Shown: one piece after another, positions 54,142-64,000 of the stretch
Position numbering within the stretch: the first letter of the stretch is position 1
How the letters are laid out: the number at the start of each line of letters is the position of its first letter
NCBI GenBank assembly: GCA_013146195.2
Contig: CM028377.1
Coordinates: 24,605,980 to 24,669,979, forward strand
Length of the DNA stretch: 64,000 nucleotides
Origin: Codonopsis lanceolata
Taxonomy: Eukaryota > Streptophyta > Magnoliopsida > Asterales > Campanulaceae
Direction of reading: 5' to 3'
Notes under the pieces: generated by a model
What the model was told of the DNA's origin: nothing
Seen by the model: only the letters and a program-made list of their open reading frames with translations
Databases searched by the model: none
Translations under genes and position numbers: made by a program

Positions 54142-55770
54142 TGTAGACACCCCAATTTCGTACCCCTGGTATGTGACTCTGACATAAGATATCAAGAACT
54201 GTCAAAACTTAACAAATGTCAAGTTACAGGAGTTAAAAATGCGAAAGACAAAGCAGGATGCGCGAAACAGTGAACTGCGAGGGGTGAAAGTGTGAAAAAT
54301 AAACTTAAATAGTACCATGGGTGCCGCACCAAGGACCTTGGTGCCACCACATCATGTTGTTGGTGCCGCACCAAGGAATCCCTTGGCCGCACCGGGAGAA
54401 GCCACTGTAGCTTGTCTCAGCGAATGAAAGGTGCAAATTCTGAAGCTCAGTGTACAACTCAGTGAAGCGGCTGAAGGAAACTCCAAAATGCCTGATGACT
54501 CCCTGCTCTTCCGCTATAAATAGGAGACCCCGGCCCTTCATTTCAGTTGCTCAGTGTTCGCGATAAAAATCGCAACGAAACTCTCTCCGTTATTCTGTCA
54601 AAATAATAGTACGAGAGGTGTGAGATAGGTGAGTGGAAGCCCCTAAAGTCTCCAAACCCCGTCCAAACTCCGCCGAAATAAATATCCACCGGTTATAAGT
54701 GATCCCTAGCCTAGTTGTTAGGTATCCACCTCACTTCCCCGGCCCAAAAATCCCAAAGTAAGCCGTTACTCTGCCCGAGTAATGAGCTGAAAAACCAAAA
54801 AACTAAGCGTTATTCCGCCCAACCAAAAGGTCAAAACCAACCAAAATAAGCCGCACTGCCGAGTAGAAAAGCCAAAACTACCATATATAAGCCGTCACTC
54901 TGCCCAAACCACTTCAACAACAAGCAATAAAAGTCTCCCTCTCCCGAGAAGGACAGAGCGAGCACACCTCGCTCTAAAAGGTAAAAGCCTTTAAGGGCAT
55001 TATTTTAGTTATTTATTTACTTTTCAGTTCATTTATTATTTAAAGTTGTATTTAAAATCCGGCACAATGTAGTCTTTATAAGCTGTTGTGCTGCCCGGAT
55101 TAGATTAGGAAATAGTATGTAAAAGAGCCGTTATAATTGTCAAATATTTTTAAATACATTTGTAATTATTGTAAGGAAATGGCTGCAAGTCCGTAAATAA
55201 TGTAGCCACGGATGTATTTGTTTTATTTTCTTGTCATTTAATGCTTTATTTATCTGCTAAATAAATATAACAATAAGCATACTTTAGCCAAAAACTATTT
55301 TGAGACCGAAAGGGCGAGTTGGGTGCCTAGCACCTTCCCAACTCGTAACTTAGCCTCCGAACCCGCTTTTTATCTCTGGTTTTCTTTTTCTGGTTTTTAT
55401 TTATTTTTGCCTTAAAATAAAGATGGCGACTCTAAACTTTTCCGCTCTCCCCTAAAAAAGGGAGAATGGGAATGGAAGGGTGATGTATTCCCATATCCTG
55501 GTATCCCCTAAACAAGGGATAACTTGATACGGGAAACCCAAAGCTCCCATAGTGATCTAAAACGAGCCATAAGGCTATTTTTATAATAAAATCCACTAAA
55601 GGCAACCGAGGCACATTCCAACGTGCTAACATAGACAGCACTCCTCTTGCACTTTTGATTCCGTCTTCCCCTAAACAAGGGAGGGTGGAACGAGAGCAGT
55701 GGTGTCCCGCATCCGCACGCACCACCTATCCAAGGCGCGGGCGCGAGGTCGCAACCCCGTGAACCTCACA
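54142..55770 (+). repeat. Solo LTR nested in the pol gene of element B
   Basis: 1629 bp, starts TGTAGACACC and ends CCTCACA, flanked by a perfect 5-bp duplication CCTCC (54137-54141 and 55771-55775). Element B coding sequence continues on the far side in the expected place. TATA box at 54515 (TATAAATAGG). It is related to the element A LTR over its first 1.25 kb and more closely to the LTR at 59083. Downstream it has inverted blocks (CCCCTAAAAAAGGGAG and CCCCTAAACAAGGGA). Confidence 0.9.
54515..54523 (+). promoter_or_regulatory. TATA box of the nested solo LTR
   Basis: TATAAATAG about 373 bp into the LTR, aligned with those at 3443 and 60549. Confidence 0.7.
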
Positions 55771-55775
55771 CCTCC

Positions 55776-56130
55776 ATTGTTAAGCAGCCCGGTCTTTGGT
55801 GAGAACTTGTTTGTGTATTTAGCGGCCACAGAGCAGGCTATAGCCGCTGTGTTAGTTAGGGAAGAATGTAATTTACAAAAGCATGTATATTATGTGTCCA
55901 AGGCCCTCACCGCGGTGGAGGGACGATATTTTAATGCAGAAAATTTGGCCTACTCGTTTGTTGTTGGTGCTCGGAAACTTCGAGCTTATTTTTCTGCGCA
56001 CCCCATCATTATGTACACGGACACACCTCTCAGAAAATTTTTGCACAAACTAGATTCCTCTGGTCGCTTACTTACCTAGTCAATTGAATTGACTGAGTTT
56101 GAAATTGATTATCAACCCCGGCGAGCAATT
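55776..56130 (+). pseudogene. Pol RNase H of element B
   Basis: Resumes after the solo LTR with LLSSPVFGENLFVYLAA, QAIAAVLVREE, YYVSKALTAVEGRYF, KLRAYFSAHPIIMYTD and, past a stop (TAG) at 56078-56080, SIELTEFEIDY. Equivalent to 16960-17340 of element E. Confidence 0.85.
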
Positions 56131-56660
56131 AAGGCACAATCTTTGGCAGACTTTGTGGCTGAGACAAGTTTAAAGGATTCTTGCGATGGGGAGGTTTCTG
56201 CCAAGTCTGCATCAACAAATGTACCGATTCAAAGGCCCCGGCCAGACTATTGCTGGGAGTTACACGTGGATGGTTTAGCCAGTAGGTTTGGTAGTGGAGC
56301 AGGTTTGGTGTTAGTCCCATCCGAGCAAGATGTGGAGTTTGAAAAGGCTTTGCGTTTCAAGTTTCCATCGTCCAATAACCAGGAAGAGTATGAAGACTTG
56401 ATCGCGGAGCTTGAGCTCACGCAAGACATAGGAGTACGAGAAGTGATTATTTATTGTGATTCCTAATTGGTCGTAAATCAAGTCAAAGGCGATTATGTTG
56501 TCCATCACCCAGTTCTGGTTCGCTATTACACTATGGTGAAAGAGATTTTGAAGGATTTTGATTACTGAGAGCTGGTGTGAATAGGTCGCGAGGATAATAT
56601 GCGAGTAGACTATTTATCCAAGATGGCCGAGGACGAAATTCAATCTTTGCATCACGGGGT
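56131..56660 (+). pseudogene. Second RNase H-like domain of element B
   Basis: WELHVDGLASRFGSGAG, SSNNQEEYEDLIAELEL, VREVIIYCDS then a stop (56464-56466), VVHHPVLVRY, two more stops at about 56567 and 56578, and IGREDNMRVDYLSKMAEDE. The Asp of HVDG, a Glu and the Asp of YCDS are visible. Characteristic of the Tat lineage. Confidence 0.8.
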
Positions 56661-56759
56661 TATGATTGAATATCTGGAGGTCCCAATGATAGAGAAGGAG
56701 GTGATCACGGATATTGAGCCTGCCACAAAGTGTTGGATAGATGATTTCAAAGCTTACAT

Positions 56760-57966
56760 CGAGTAGGGAACCTTGCCCGAGGACAAGTCGGAAGCTCGGA
56801 CTATTCAGAAGCGGGTTTGCCGGTATGTTATTATGGATAAGATACTTTATCGACTGTCGTATACTAGACCCTTGCTTAGGTGTGTGCGACCAGAGATGAC
56901 CGAGGGCATTTTGGGAGAAATTCACGAAGGAAAATGTGGATGGCATCCAGGCCAACGGTCTCTGGCATAAAAAGTTTTGGCTGCGGGGTTTTATTGGATT
57001 ACTCTGAGGCGAGATGCGGAAATGTATGTTCGACGCTGTGATAAGTGTCAGTGTTATGCCGATATACCTCGGTTACCCTCTACCGAGCAGACTCCTGTGG
57101 TGGCATCTTGGCCGTTCGATATGTAGGGTATAGACCTCATTGGCCCATTTCCCCTAGCTCGTTCAAAGTTTAAATATGCAATGGTAGCTGTCGATTAATT
57201 TACTAAATGGGTAAAGGCCAAACCATTGGCAACTATTAGTGAAGTCAATGTGATCGACTTCGTGCACGAGCATATTTGGTGCCGATTTGGGGTACCCCGA
57301 CCAATAGTATCTGATCATATGACTCAATTTTTGGAGAAATTCACAAACGCATGCGAGCAGATGCGTGTAAAGCATTGGCAGTCATCGGTTGCATATCCTC
57401 AGGGTAACGGTCAAGCTGAGGCCGCTAATAAGCAAGTCCTACATGTTCTTAAGCGAAATCTTGAAGATAAGGTGGGAAGATGGGTAGACGAGTTGCCATC
57501 AACTCTGTGGGCGGTCAGGACAACGATTAGAGGGCCCACGGGTGAAACATCTTTCTCTCTGGCTTATGGATCTGAGGCCATGGCACCGGTGGAGATGTAC
57601 TTGCCCAATCATAGGGTATCTCACTACGATGTAGAATCCAACATTGTAGCTCGGGCAGCCGATCTTGATTTGTTAGAGGAAAAACGGTTGGAATCCAAAA
57701 TGCGGATGGCTAATTACAAACAGCGAGCAAAGGCCCACCACGATAAAAGGGTTTGTGGTCGGTCATTTGCTGTGGGTGAGTGGGTTCTCCGTAAAATTGA
57801 AGCAACAGGCCATCGGGCAGAATGGGGGAAGCTTTCTCCTAATTGGGAAGGTCCTTTTCAGATAGTCAGGATTATTAAGGAGGGAACCTATATGTTGCGA
57901 ACAGAGGATGGCAGCGAGCTGAAGTATCCATGGCATGCAGATCACTTGAAGAAATACTATCGTTGA
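56760..57966 (+). pseudogene. Integrase of element B
   Basis: The zinc finger (His part near 56935, CDKCQCY at 57040), GIDLIGPFPLA (first Asp), SDHMTQFLEKF (second Asp) and YPQGNGQAEAANKQ (Glu) are all visible. From 57226 to the stop at 57964-57966 the frame is fully open for 246 residues and ends HADHLKKYYR. Stops at 56764, 56968, 57124 and 57196 break the upstream half. The D,D-35-E residues remain, but SDHM replaces the usual SDHG. Confidence 0.88.
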
Positions 57967-58550
57967 TGTGTAGTATGCAACCTGTTTATCTTTCCTCCTG
58001 TTCAATAAATTGAGGCGAAATGAATGAGCATGCGTTGGTCTTCATTTTTGATTATCTCGTTTGTAGTGTTTAGTGTAAACTCGATTATACTTTTGGCAGA
58101 CAGGGTAATTTCCTTGCCCGGTCTGAAAGTTGTTGTTCGAGCGGTTTAATGTTATCTCGATTATTCTCTCTTTCACGGGCTCGGAGTATCTCTGCCCATG
58201 AAAAAGAGTTGGTGTTCGAGGAAGTTGTTTTAATTGTCATTTTCTCGATTATTCTCTCTTTTATGAGCGCGGGGTGTCTCTGCTCATGAAGAAGGGTTGT
58301 TGTTCGAGGGGGTTCAAAGTCTGCATTTTTTACTTCATCAAGCTGAGAATGAGCTTGCTCGATTTAAAAGATGACTTGCTTTTAAAACAGTAGAGCTATC
58401 TATGAGAACACAAGCAGACAGAATATGAGCAGTGATGTCAAAAGCGGAGATAACAATATTACATGACCAGAGAAATAAATTGTTTAACGACCAGAGGAAT
58501 AAAGTATAAATTGTTTTTGCAAGTACTGTGGCACGCAGGCCAGAAAGTTT
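57967..58550 (+). other. Spacer between integrase and the antisense ORF of element B
   Basis: Contains two or three diverged copies of a block with CTCGATTATTCTC, TCTCTGC(C/T)CATGAA and GTTGTTCGAG (58095-58350). Similar sequence lies at 3802-3950 in element D. No coding potential. Confidence 0.65.
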
Positions 58551-59082
58551 TCAGGCATCAGGGGGAACATTTGAAGAGGCGGCTTGATAGGCGGTTGTTG
58601 TCTCCTCGGGAGCAGCTTCAATGATGACCACATCTCCATCTTCCTCGGTTTGGGCAGCTATAGTTTCTGTCTCATGAGCCTGGGCCATCCAAATCTGTGT
58701 CATCATCTCGCTCACCGTGACTTGGGCAGCTTGAGGAGGGGTCCAGGGGGACAGTTCTTTTTGGGCATCAGCTTCAGTAAGAGACTCCAGCTCGTCTTCA
58801 GTGTACGGAACTAGAGCGTGGCCAGGGCGAACAGAGGGGCAAAATGGTGGATTGGTGCCCCATTCGGCGAGCAACTCTGGTCGGATCTCTAGGCCGTTGC
58901 ATGCTATCTGCCTTAGCACGTGGTTTACCCCTTGGAGGAAGAAAGGGTAGGCTTCATTCTCGACGCAAGTAGCCAAGTCGGCAGAATTTTTATAGTCATC
59001 AATGATGACCTGTTTTTGTTCTTTATTGGGGCGGGCTAGCTCTTCCCTCAGCTTTCTCTCTTGTTCGGCGGCCCAGCCTCTT
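58551..59082 (-). pseudogene. C-terminal exon of the element B antisense ORF
   Basis: Minus-strand frame open from the break at 59082 to the stop at 58551: EQERKLREELARPNK (coiled-coil end), VIIDDYKNSADL, EAYPFFLQGVNHVLRQIA, LLAEWGTNPPF and RPGHALVPYTEDE, followed by an acidic tail. The segment aligns with element D at 4195-4450 (GMNHILRQ, AAWGTASPF, REGHSLMPYSVEE) but is longer at the end. No internal stop. The upstream part was lost to the insertion at 59083. Confidence 0.8.
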
Positions 59083-60892
59083 TGTGAGGTTCCCTGGAGT
59101 GCGACCAGCGCCCTTGTTTAGGGGTGCTGGCGTGCGTGCGGATGCGGGACACCACCGCTTGCTCTCGTTCCACCCTCCCTTGTTTAGGGGAAGACGAAAT
59201 CCAAAGTGCGAGAGGAGTGCTGTCTATATTTAGCACGTTGGAATGTGCCTCGGTTGCCTTGAGTGGATTTTGTATCCAAAATGGGAACTAAGGGTTTCCT
59301 CATGTCAGGTTATCCCTTATTTCGTGGATAACAGGATATGGGAATGCATTACCTTTCCATTCTCATTCTCCCCTTTTTTCTGTCAGGGGATAATAGAGAG
59401 GTGCAAGAAAAGATATTGCGGCGCCCCACTTATGGATTTATTAAAATGGCCTTATGGCCCAATCAGATCGCTATGGGAGCTATGGGTTTCCCGCACCAAG
59501 TTATCCCTTGTTTAGGGGATACCAGGATATGGGAATACATCACCCCTCCATTTCCGTATCTCCCTTTTTTAGGGGAGAACAGAGGAAGTGCAAAGAGGAA
59601 TGTTGCGTGGCCCCACTGGATCGAGAGTTTTAGAGTCGCCACCTTTATTTTAAGGCAAAAATAAAGGAAAACCGTAAGAGAAAACCGAGATTTTAGAAAG
59701 CGGGTTCGGGGGCTAAGTTACGAGTTGGGAAGGTGCTAGGCACCCAACTTCGCCTCTCGTCTCAAAGCGTTTTTGGCTGAAATATGCTCATTGTTATATT
59801 AATCTAGCAAATAAATAAGGTCTTATTTTGACAAGGGAAAATTAAACAGATACATTCGTGGCTACATTATTTACGGACTCGCAGCCGCCTCCTTCCAATA
59901 ATTACAAACACATTTAAGAATATTTGGCCATTATAACGGCTCTTTTACATAATTTTTCCTAATCTAATCCGGGCAAGACAACGGCTTATATTGGCTACAT
60001 TGTGCCGGATTTAAAATACAACTTTTTGAAAATAAATAAAAAGAAAAAATATAAATGAAATAAAAATACGCCCTTAAAGGTATTACCTTTTAGAGCGGTG
60101 GTGTGCTCGCTCTGTCCTCTGCGGGAGAGGGAGTCTTTTTTTTTGAATTGAAGCTGGAATTTGGAATTGAGCCGGATTTGAGCTGGTTTGATGGATTTGA
60201 GGCGGGGCTAGTCAACTCGGGCGAGTGACTTTATTTTGGTAGGTTTTGGCCTTTTCGGTTGGCGGCGGAACCTAGACTTAAGTTTTGACTTTTTAGCTCG
60301 TTAGAGGCGGAGTAACGGCTTATTTTGGGATTTTTGGGGGGTTTTAAGGTGGATACCTAACAACTAGGCTAGGGATCACTTATAACCTATGGGTTTTTGG
60401 TTTAGGCGAGTTTGGTGGGGTTTGGAGATTTTAGGGGCTTCCACTCACCTATCTCGCACCTCTCGTACTAAGTATCGAAGGAGCGAAGCGAGCTTAAGCT
60501 GCGATCGAAAATCTCGGATGAAAATTGTGTGAAATGAGGGCAGGGCCTCTATTTATACTTGAGGAGCAGGACATCGATGGAATTCTTGAATTTTTCTCCG
60601 TGCATCAACAGCTTGTACCGTGCGCATAAAGACTTGTACTTATTCTTTGTGAGAGAGGCTGAATAGGAACTCCTTGGTGCGGCCAAGCCCATGCTTGGTG
60701 CGGCACCAAGGCTTCTTGAGGTGGCACCAAATGCTTTTTTGAAGTTTCAAATTTTGACACTTTCCTCCCTAGGTTCAGTTTCGCGCATCCTGCTTTTTTC
60801 TTTCGCATTTTTGACTTACGCAACTTGACATTTGTTAAGTTTTAACGATCTTGATATTTTATGTCGGTACCGAGTGCGAATTGGGGTGTCTG
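59083..60892 (-). repeat. 3' LTR of element C, nested in element B
   Basis: About 1.81 kb, end TGTGAGGTTC at 59083 (CA end in its own orientation). At the other end the LTR start reads CAGACACCCC instead of TGTAGACACC, so the terminal bases are altered. TATA box at 60549-60557 (minus). Close relative of the LTR at 54142, but longer because an internal segment of about 200 bp is duplicated (59270-59440 and 59465-59620). No matching duplication is found at the two ends, and the right side is not element B, so it is read as one LTR of a larger element. Confidence 0.72.
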
Positions 60893-61116
60893 AGCCCCAC
60901 AGCGATGGAGTTCACGGGTAACCTTTCGGCTTCTTGAGTAAGCGAACATCGTTGATTCTAGAAGACTCTCCAATTTCGTTCATTTAAACGAGGAGAATGC
61001 AATTGGTAGCATTTATAATGCAGTGACATGCTATCCAAACTCTATAACCTAGACATTTTTAGTCGGTTATAAAAAATTATCGAAGTTTTTAAGCAGATGT
61101 GAATTTAATGTGCTTT

Positions 61117-61200
61117 GATGGTCGGACCTACTAATGTAGGCTGCCTACGTATTCCCTATTAAAGGAAATCAGACCAAGCGTAGTTCAGGCCAAAACCTTA
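61117..61200. repeat. 85-bp direct repeat, copy 1
   Basis: GATGGTCGGACCTACTAATG with the palindromic GTAGGCTGCCTAC and CAGACCAAGCGTAGTTC. Copy 2 at 62025-62106 differs at a few positions. Confidence 0.85.
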
Positions 61201-61320
61201 AACTACAATGGAAAAAGATTTTTTGTGTTTCGAAAAGCCGTATTCTCCTGGTTAAGAAACCGATGTCAAATACGGTATGAAGATTTGAATGTTTTTTCTA
61301 CGTTACCACCTTTCAACTAG

Positions 61321-61650
61321 TTGAAATGTGTTAAGAAAAATTTTCTAATTATGTCTAGGCCTTGATCATTTGTCTTGTTTCGGACATAATCCGAAAACTT
61401 TCAAATATCAAAAGCGTGTTTGACTAAAGATCCGTTGTCGAGCATTTCAAATCATTACCACAATTTCAACGGTCAATACCTTGGCATTGAAATGTGTTAA
61501 GAAAACTTTCTAGGTATGTACGGGCCTTGATCGTCTTGTTTCGGACATAACTCGAAAATCTCTTGATATCGAGAAAAATTGTGCTTGACTAAAGATCCGT
61601 CGCCGAACACGGCAATTAATCATTCTTCAATTTTTTGAAAATTGTGCAAG
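61321..61650. repeat. Tandem pair, period about 166 bp
   Basis: GAAATGTGTTAAGAAAA, CTTGATC, CTTGTTTCGGACATAA and TTGACTAAAGATCCGT recur in the same order in both halves. Confidence 0.8.
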
Positions 61651-61715
61651 GTGGAAAACATTCTTTTTCCTTCCCTTCTTTTTTTTGTTTTTCTTTATTC
61701 CTCTTTTTTTTTTTT

Positions 61716-61830
61716 GAAATATTCATCTTTTTGTGTTTTTGAAATATTCCTCTTTTTTTGTGTTTTTGAAATATTCATCTTTTTTTGTGTTTTTGAAATA
61801 TTCTTCTTTTTTTGTGTTTTGAAAACTCAT
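61716..61830. repeat. Short tandem array, about 33-bp unit
   Basis: GTGTTTTTGAAATATTCNTC plus a T run, four to five copies. The long ORF over it (61642-62142) is a product of this low-complexity sequence. Confidence 0.85.
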
Positions 61831-62024
61831 TTTGAAAAAGAGTTTTTCTTTTATTTGAAAATAAAACAATTTTTTTTTCAAATTTTTTTCAAATTTTCTA
61901 AAAAAGGAATTATTCGGAGTCGGGGTAGAATCTGTACTGACTTACCTTTGCGCTGGGTGGGCTCGCGGTCGGTGATTCTGATTTCTGCTCTTTCTTTGAA
62001 GAATTTCTTTTGTTTTATGATTGT

Positions 62025-62106
62025 GATGGTCGGACCTACTGATGTAGGCTGCCTACGTATCCTTTTTCAAGGAATCAGACCAAACGTAGTTCGGCCTGAT
62101 GCCGGG
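62025..62106. repeat. 85-bp direct repeat, copy 2
   Basis: Matches 61117-61200, including the palindromic GTAGGCTGCCTAC. Confidence 0.85.
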
Positions 62107-63529
62107 AATCTTATTCTTGCTTGCTCTTTTTTTTTCTTTTGATTTTTCTTTCGATTTTTTTTTTGATCTGTGATTTTCTCTTTATCACATTGCTCGCCTT
62201 ATTGCTGAAAGTCTTTTCCCTTGTCCCACTTTGTTTCGGCTTTAATGGAAAATTTTCTTGATCTTTCTTGCTCAAGCACTTGTTCTTGTTGCTCCTTCTA
62301 ACCTTGGTCGAGCTCCCTTTTTTCTTCTTTGTAGCATCTTTTTTGTATCACCGGTGATGTCATCTTTTCTTTCTTTGTTGTTTCTTTTGCTCCATTTTCT
62401 TGCTTGAGTCGAAAATTTCTTCTTCTTCAGCCGCATTTTCCTTGTTGCATGTACACAAATTTTTTTTTGCTTCTTTGTACATACATTTTCCCTTCTCCCA
62501 ATTTTTTTTCTTTTGTTTTTTTCTTTTCGCTGGAAACACTTGATTCTTTGGATTTTGGCCTTCATTTGGCACTTTTGAAGTATCCTGACTTTATTAATGA
62601 TGCATGTGCATGTCTATTTATGCCTAAATGATGTAATTTAGTGATAATGCATGTAATTTACGTGATTTATTTTTGCGATGCATGATTTGAAATAGTGGTC
62701 ACTATTTGACCACTATGCATGATTTATGTTTCTAAATGCAAATGAGGCTATATGATGCATGTTTTACACTAATTCACATTTTGCATGCAATAGAATGGCG
62801 AAGCAGGAATATTCGAATATAAATTAATTTTTTTGAAAACTTTGATTATTTTAGGATAAAAACATGACAAAACGGATATTTTCATGCCCTTAGCTTTATT
62901 TTCCAGCATGCAAATCTTTGCGGGGGTATAGTAAATACCACAAAGATATTTATTTTGATGATTGGTGATATTTTACCTTTTTTTTGTACTTCTATGGCAG
63001 CTTATTGGACGGATAAATGCAAAATATGAATGCATGAATTATTTTTGATCTGAATGCAATGTAGAATACATATGAGATGATGCATGAATTTTTTCATTTT
63101 ATTACGCATATGACAAATGCGGTTATAATATGTACATTAAGATGCAAAATTAATTACATATATGAATTGTTGTTTTATGGTTTTTGAATGAATTTTTTAT
63201 GGATTTTGTGGATTTTGAAAAAGAATGATTTTTATGTACATGTAAATTTATGCATGTATGAAAATAGTATATTAAAGAATTTTTTTTCTTTTTTTTGTTA
63301 TGAACAATTTTTTTTTATTTTATAAAAGAATTTATTGTAAAAAAAAAGTGAGTATAAAACATGTGATATGTTTGTTATTTACTTAAGGAATCGGGGAAGG
63401 AGATAAGGGTAGAGAACTTACCGGATTGTTGTTGTTTTTTTTTTTTCGGGTTCGGGAGGCGATTCGGTCTTGGCGTCAGACGTCGAGATAGCGATGATGA
63501 TGATGGAGTCAAACCGCGATCGGGCGAAG

Positions 63530-63629
63530 NNNNNNNNNNNNNNNNNNNNNNNNNNNNNNNNNNNNNNNNNNNNNNNNNNNNNNNNNNNNNNNNNNNNNNN
63601 NNNNNNNNNNNNNNNNNNNNNNNNNNNNN
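63530..63629. other. Assembly gap (100 N)
   Basis: Exactly 100 Ns, the usual placeholder for a gap of unknown size. Sequence on its two sides need not be contiguous. Confidence 0.99.
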
Positions 63630-64000
63630 CTACGTAAGATTCATAAAAGATTTTTCAAAAATCTGTAAACCTCTATGTAACTTGTTGGCAAAAGACACGG
63701 AATTTTTTTTTGATCAAGAATGCTTAAATCCATTCAATTTATTAAAAGAAAGATTAACCACTGCCTCATTTTATCCGACCGATTGGTCTCTCCCTTTTGA
63801 GATCATGTGCGATGCTTGAGATTTTGCAATTGGAGCCGTGTTAGGGACAAAGGGTAGATAGGAAACCGCATGTGATCCATTATGCTAGTAGAACATTACA
63901 CAACAACCAATTTTGTGCATTGTATGCATTGGAAAATTTAGACCATATCGTTAGGATCAAAAGTAATAATATTTTTCGATCATGATGCCTTGAAATATTT
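63630..64000 (+). pseudogene. Athila-like RT/RNase H relic
   Basis: YVRFIKDFSKICKPLCNLLA, then KERLTTASFYPTDWSLPFEI and MCDA, a stop, DFAIGAVLG, and in another frame RKPHVIHYASRTLHN. The RFIKDFSKI-x-PLCNLL and DWSLPFExMCDAS motifs are characteristic of Athila-type Ty3/Gypsy Pol. Several stops and two or more frameshifts; the window ends inside it. Confidence 0.85.

Larger units (their letters stand above)
53751..59082 (+). mobile_element. Element B: truncated Tat-lineage Ty3/Gypsy element
   Basis: Starts abruptly in RT (the sequence before ATGGTGGTGAAG is unrelated) and continues through RNase H, the second RNase H-like domain, integrase, the spacer and the C-terminal part of an antisense ORF. 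A solo LTR splits it at 54142-55770, and element C ends it at 59083. It belongs to the same broad group as E and D; its integrase aligns with that of E along its length. Confidence 0.85.
60893..63529 (-). mobile_element. Element C: 3' non-coding internal region
   Basis: Sequence upstream of the LTR in its own orientation. It has no recognisable Gag or Pol frames, many T-rich stretches and several repeats: an 85-bp direct repeat (61117-61200 and 62025-62106), a tandem pair with a period of about 166 bp (61321-61650) and a short tandem array (61716-61830). Long repeat-rich 3' regions are known in Ogre/Tat elements. The pol gene and 5' LTR would lie beyond the gap; this is inference. Confidence 0.5.

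Noticed and set aside
61642..62142. 166-codon ORF rich in Phe
   Set aside because: Caused by T-rich tandem repeats in the 3' region of element C; no protein-like composition.

Overview
This is nuclear DNA of a flowering plant, probably a eudicot. The evidence is two intron-bearing plant genes with GT-AG introns, several lineages of plant LTR retrotransposons, and many MITEs in AT-rich intergenic DNA. A run of 100 Ns at 63530-63629 is an assembly gap. No rRNA, tRNA, CRISPR or prokaryotic feature was seen.

Layout. 1-3801 is the 5' part of a minus-strand Tat/Ogre-like Ty3/Gypsy element (A: LTR, primer binding site, broken gag). A sits inside the 3' half of an older plus-strand Tat element (D, 3802 to about 8360), which carries an antisense ORF (aORF) and a 3' LTR. 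8607-11493 is a Mutator-like element with long terminal inverted repeats (TIRs) carrying a broken importin-5 fragment (Pack-MULE 1). 12421-24837 is a full-length but dead Tat element (E) with both LTRs, TSD GTCAT, gag-pol, a hairpin-forming tandem array and an aORF interrupted by a hAT-like element. 24843-36500 is intergenic DNA with MITEs and one host gene, an FCS-like zinc finger (FLZ) protein (26535-27273, plus). 37900-46323 (minus) is a three-exon dynein light chain (LC8-type) gene whose second intron is about 8 kb and full of repeats. 46324-53750 holds a Helitron helicase relic with a SINE inside, an AT-rich tandem array, Pack-MULE 2 (rhomboid fragment) and a Tekay/Del-like solo LTR. 53751-59082 is another plus-strand Tat element (B), split in its pol gene by a solo LTR. 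59083-63529 is the 3' end of a minus-strand element (C) nested in B's aORF. 63630-64000 is an Athila-like RT/RNase H relic.

Most unusual observation. The aORFs of elements D and E are diverged in sequence but share two short introns (89/92 bp and 84/82 bp) at corresponding places with the same phases (1, then 0). This implies that the antisense strand of these elements carried a promoter-driven, spliced, protein-coding gene under selection, rather than a chance ORF.

The host genes do not form a pathway. FLZ proteins are known as SnRK1 adaptors, and LC8-type light chains are dimeric hub proteins kept by angiosperms after loss of dynein motors. All calls come from reading the sequence and its translations; no database search was run.
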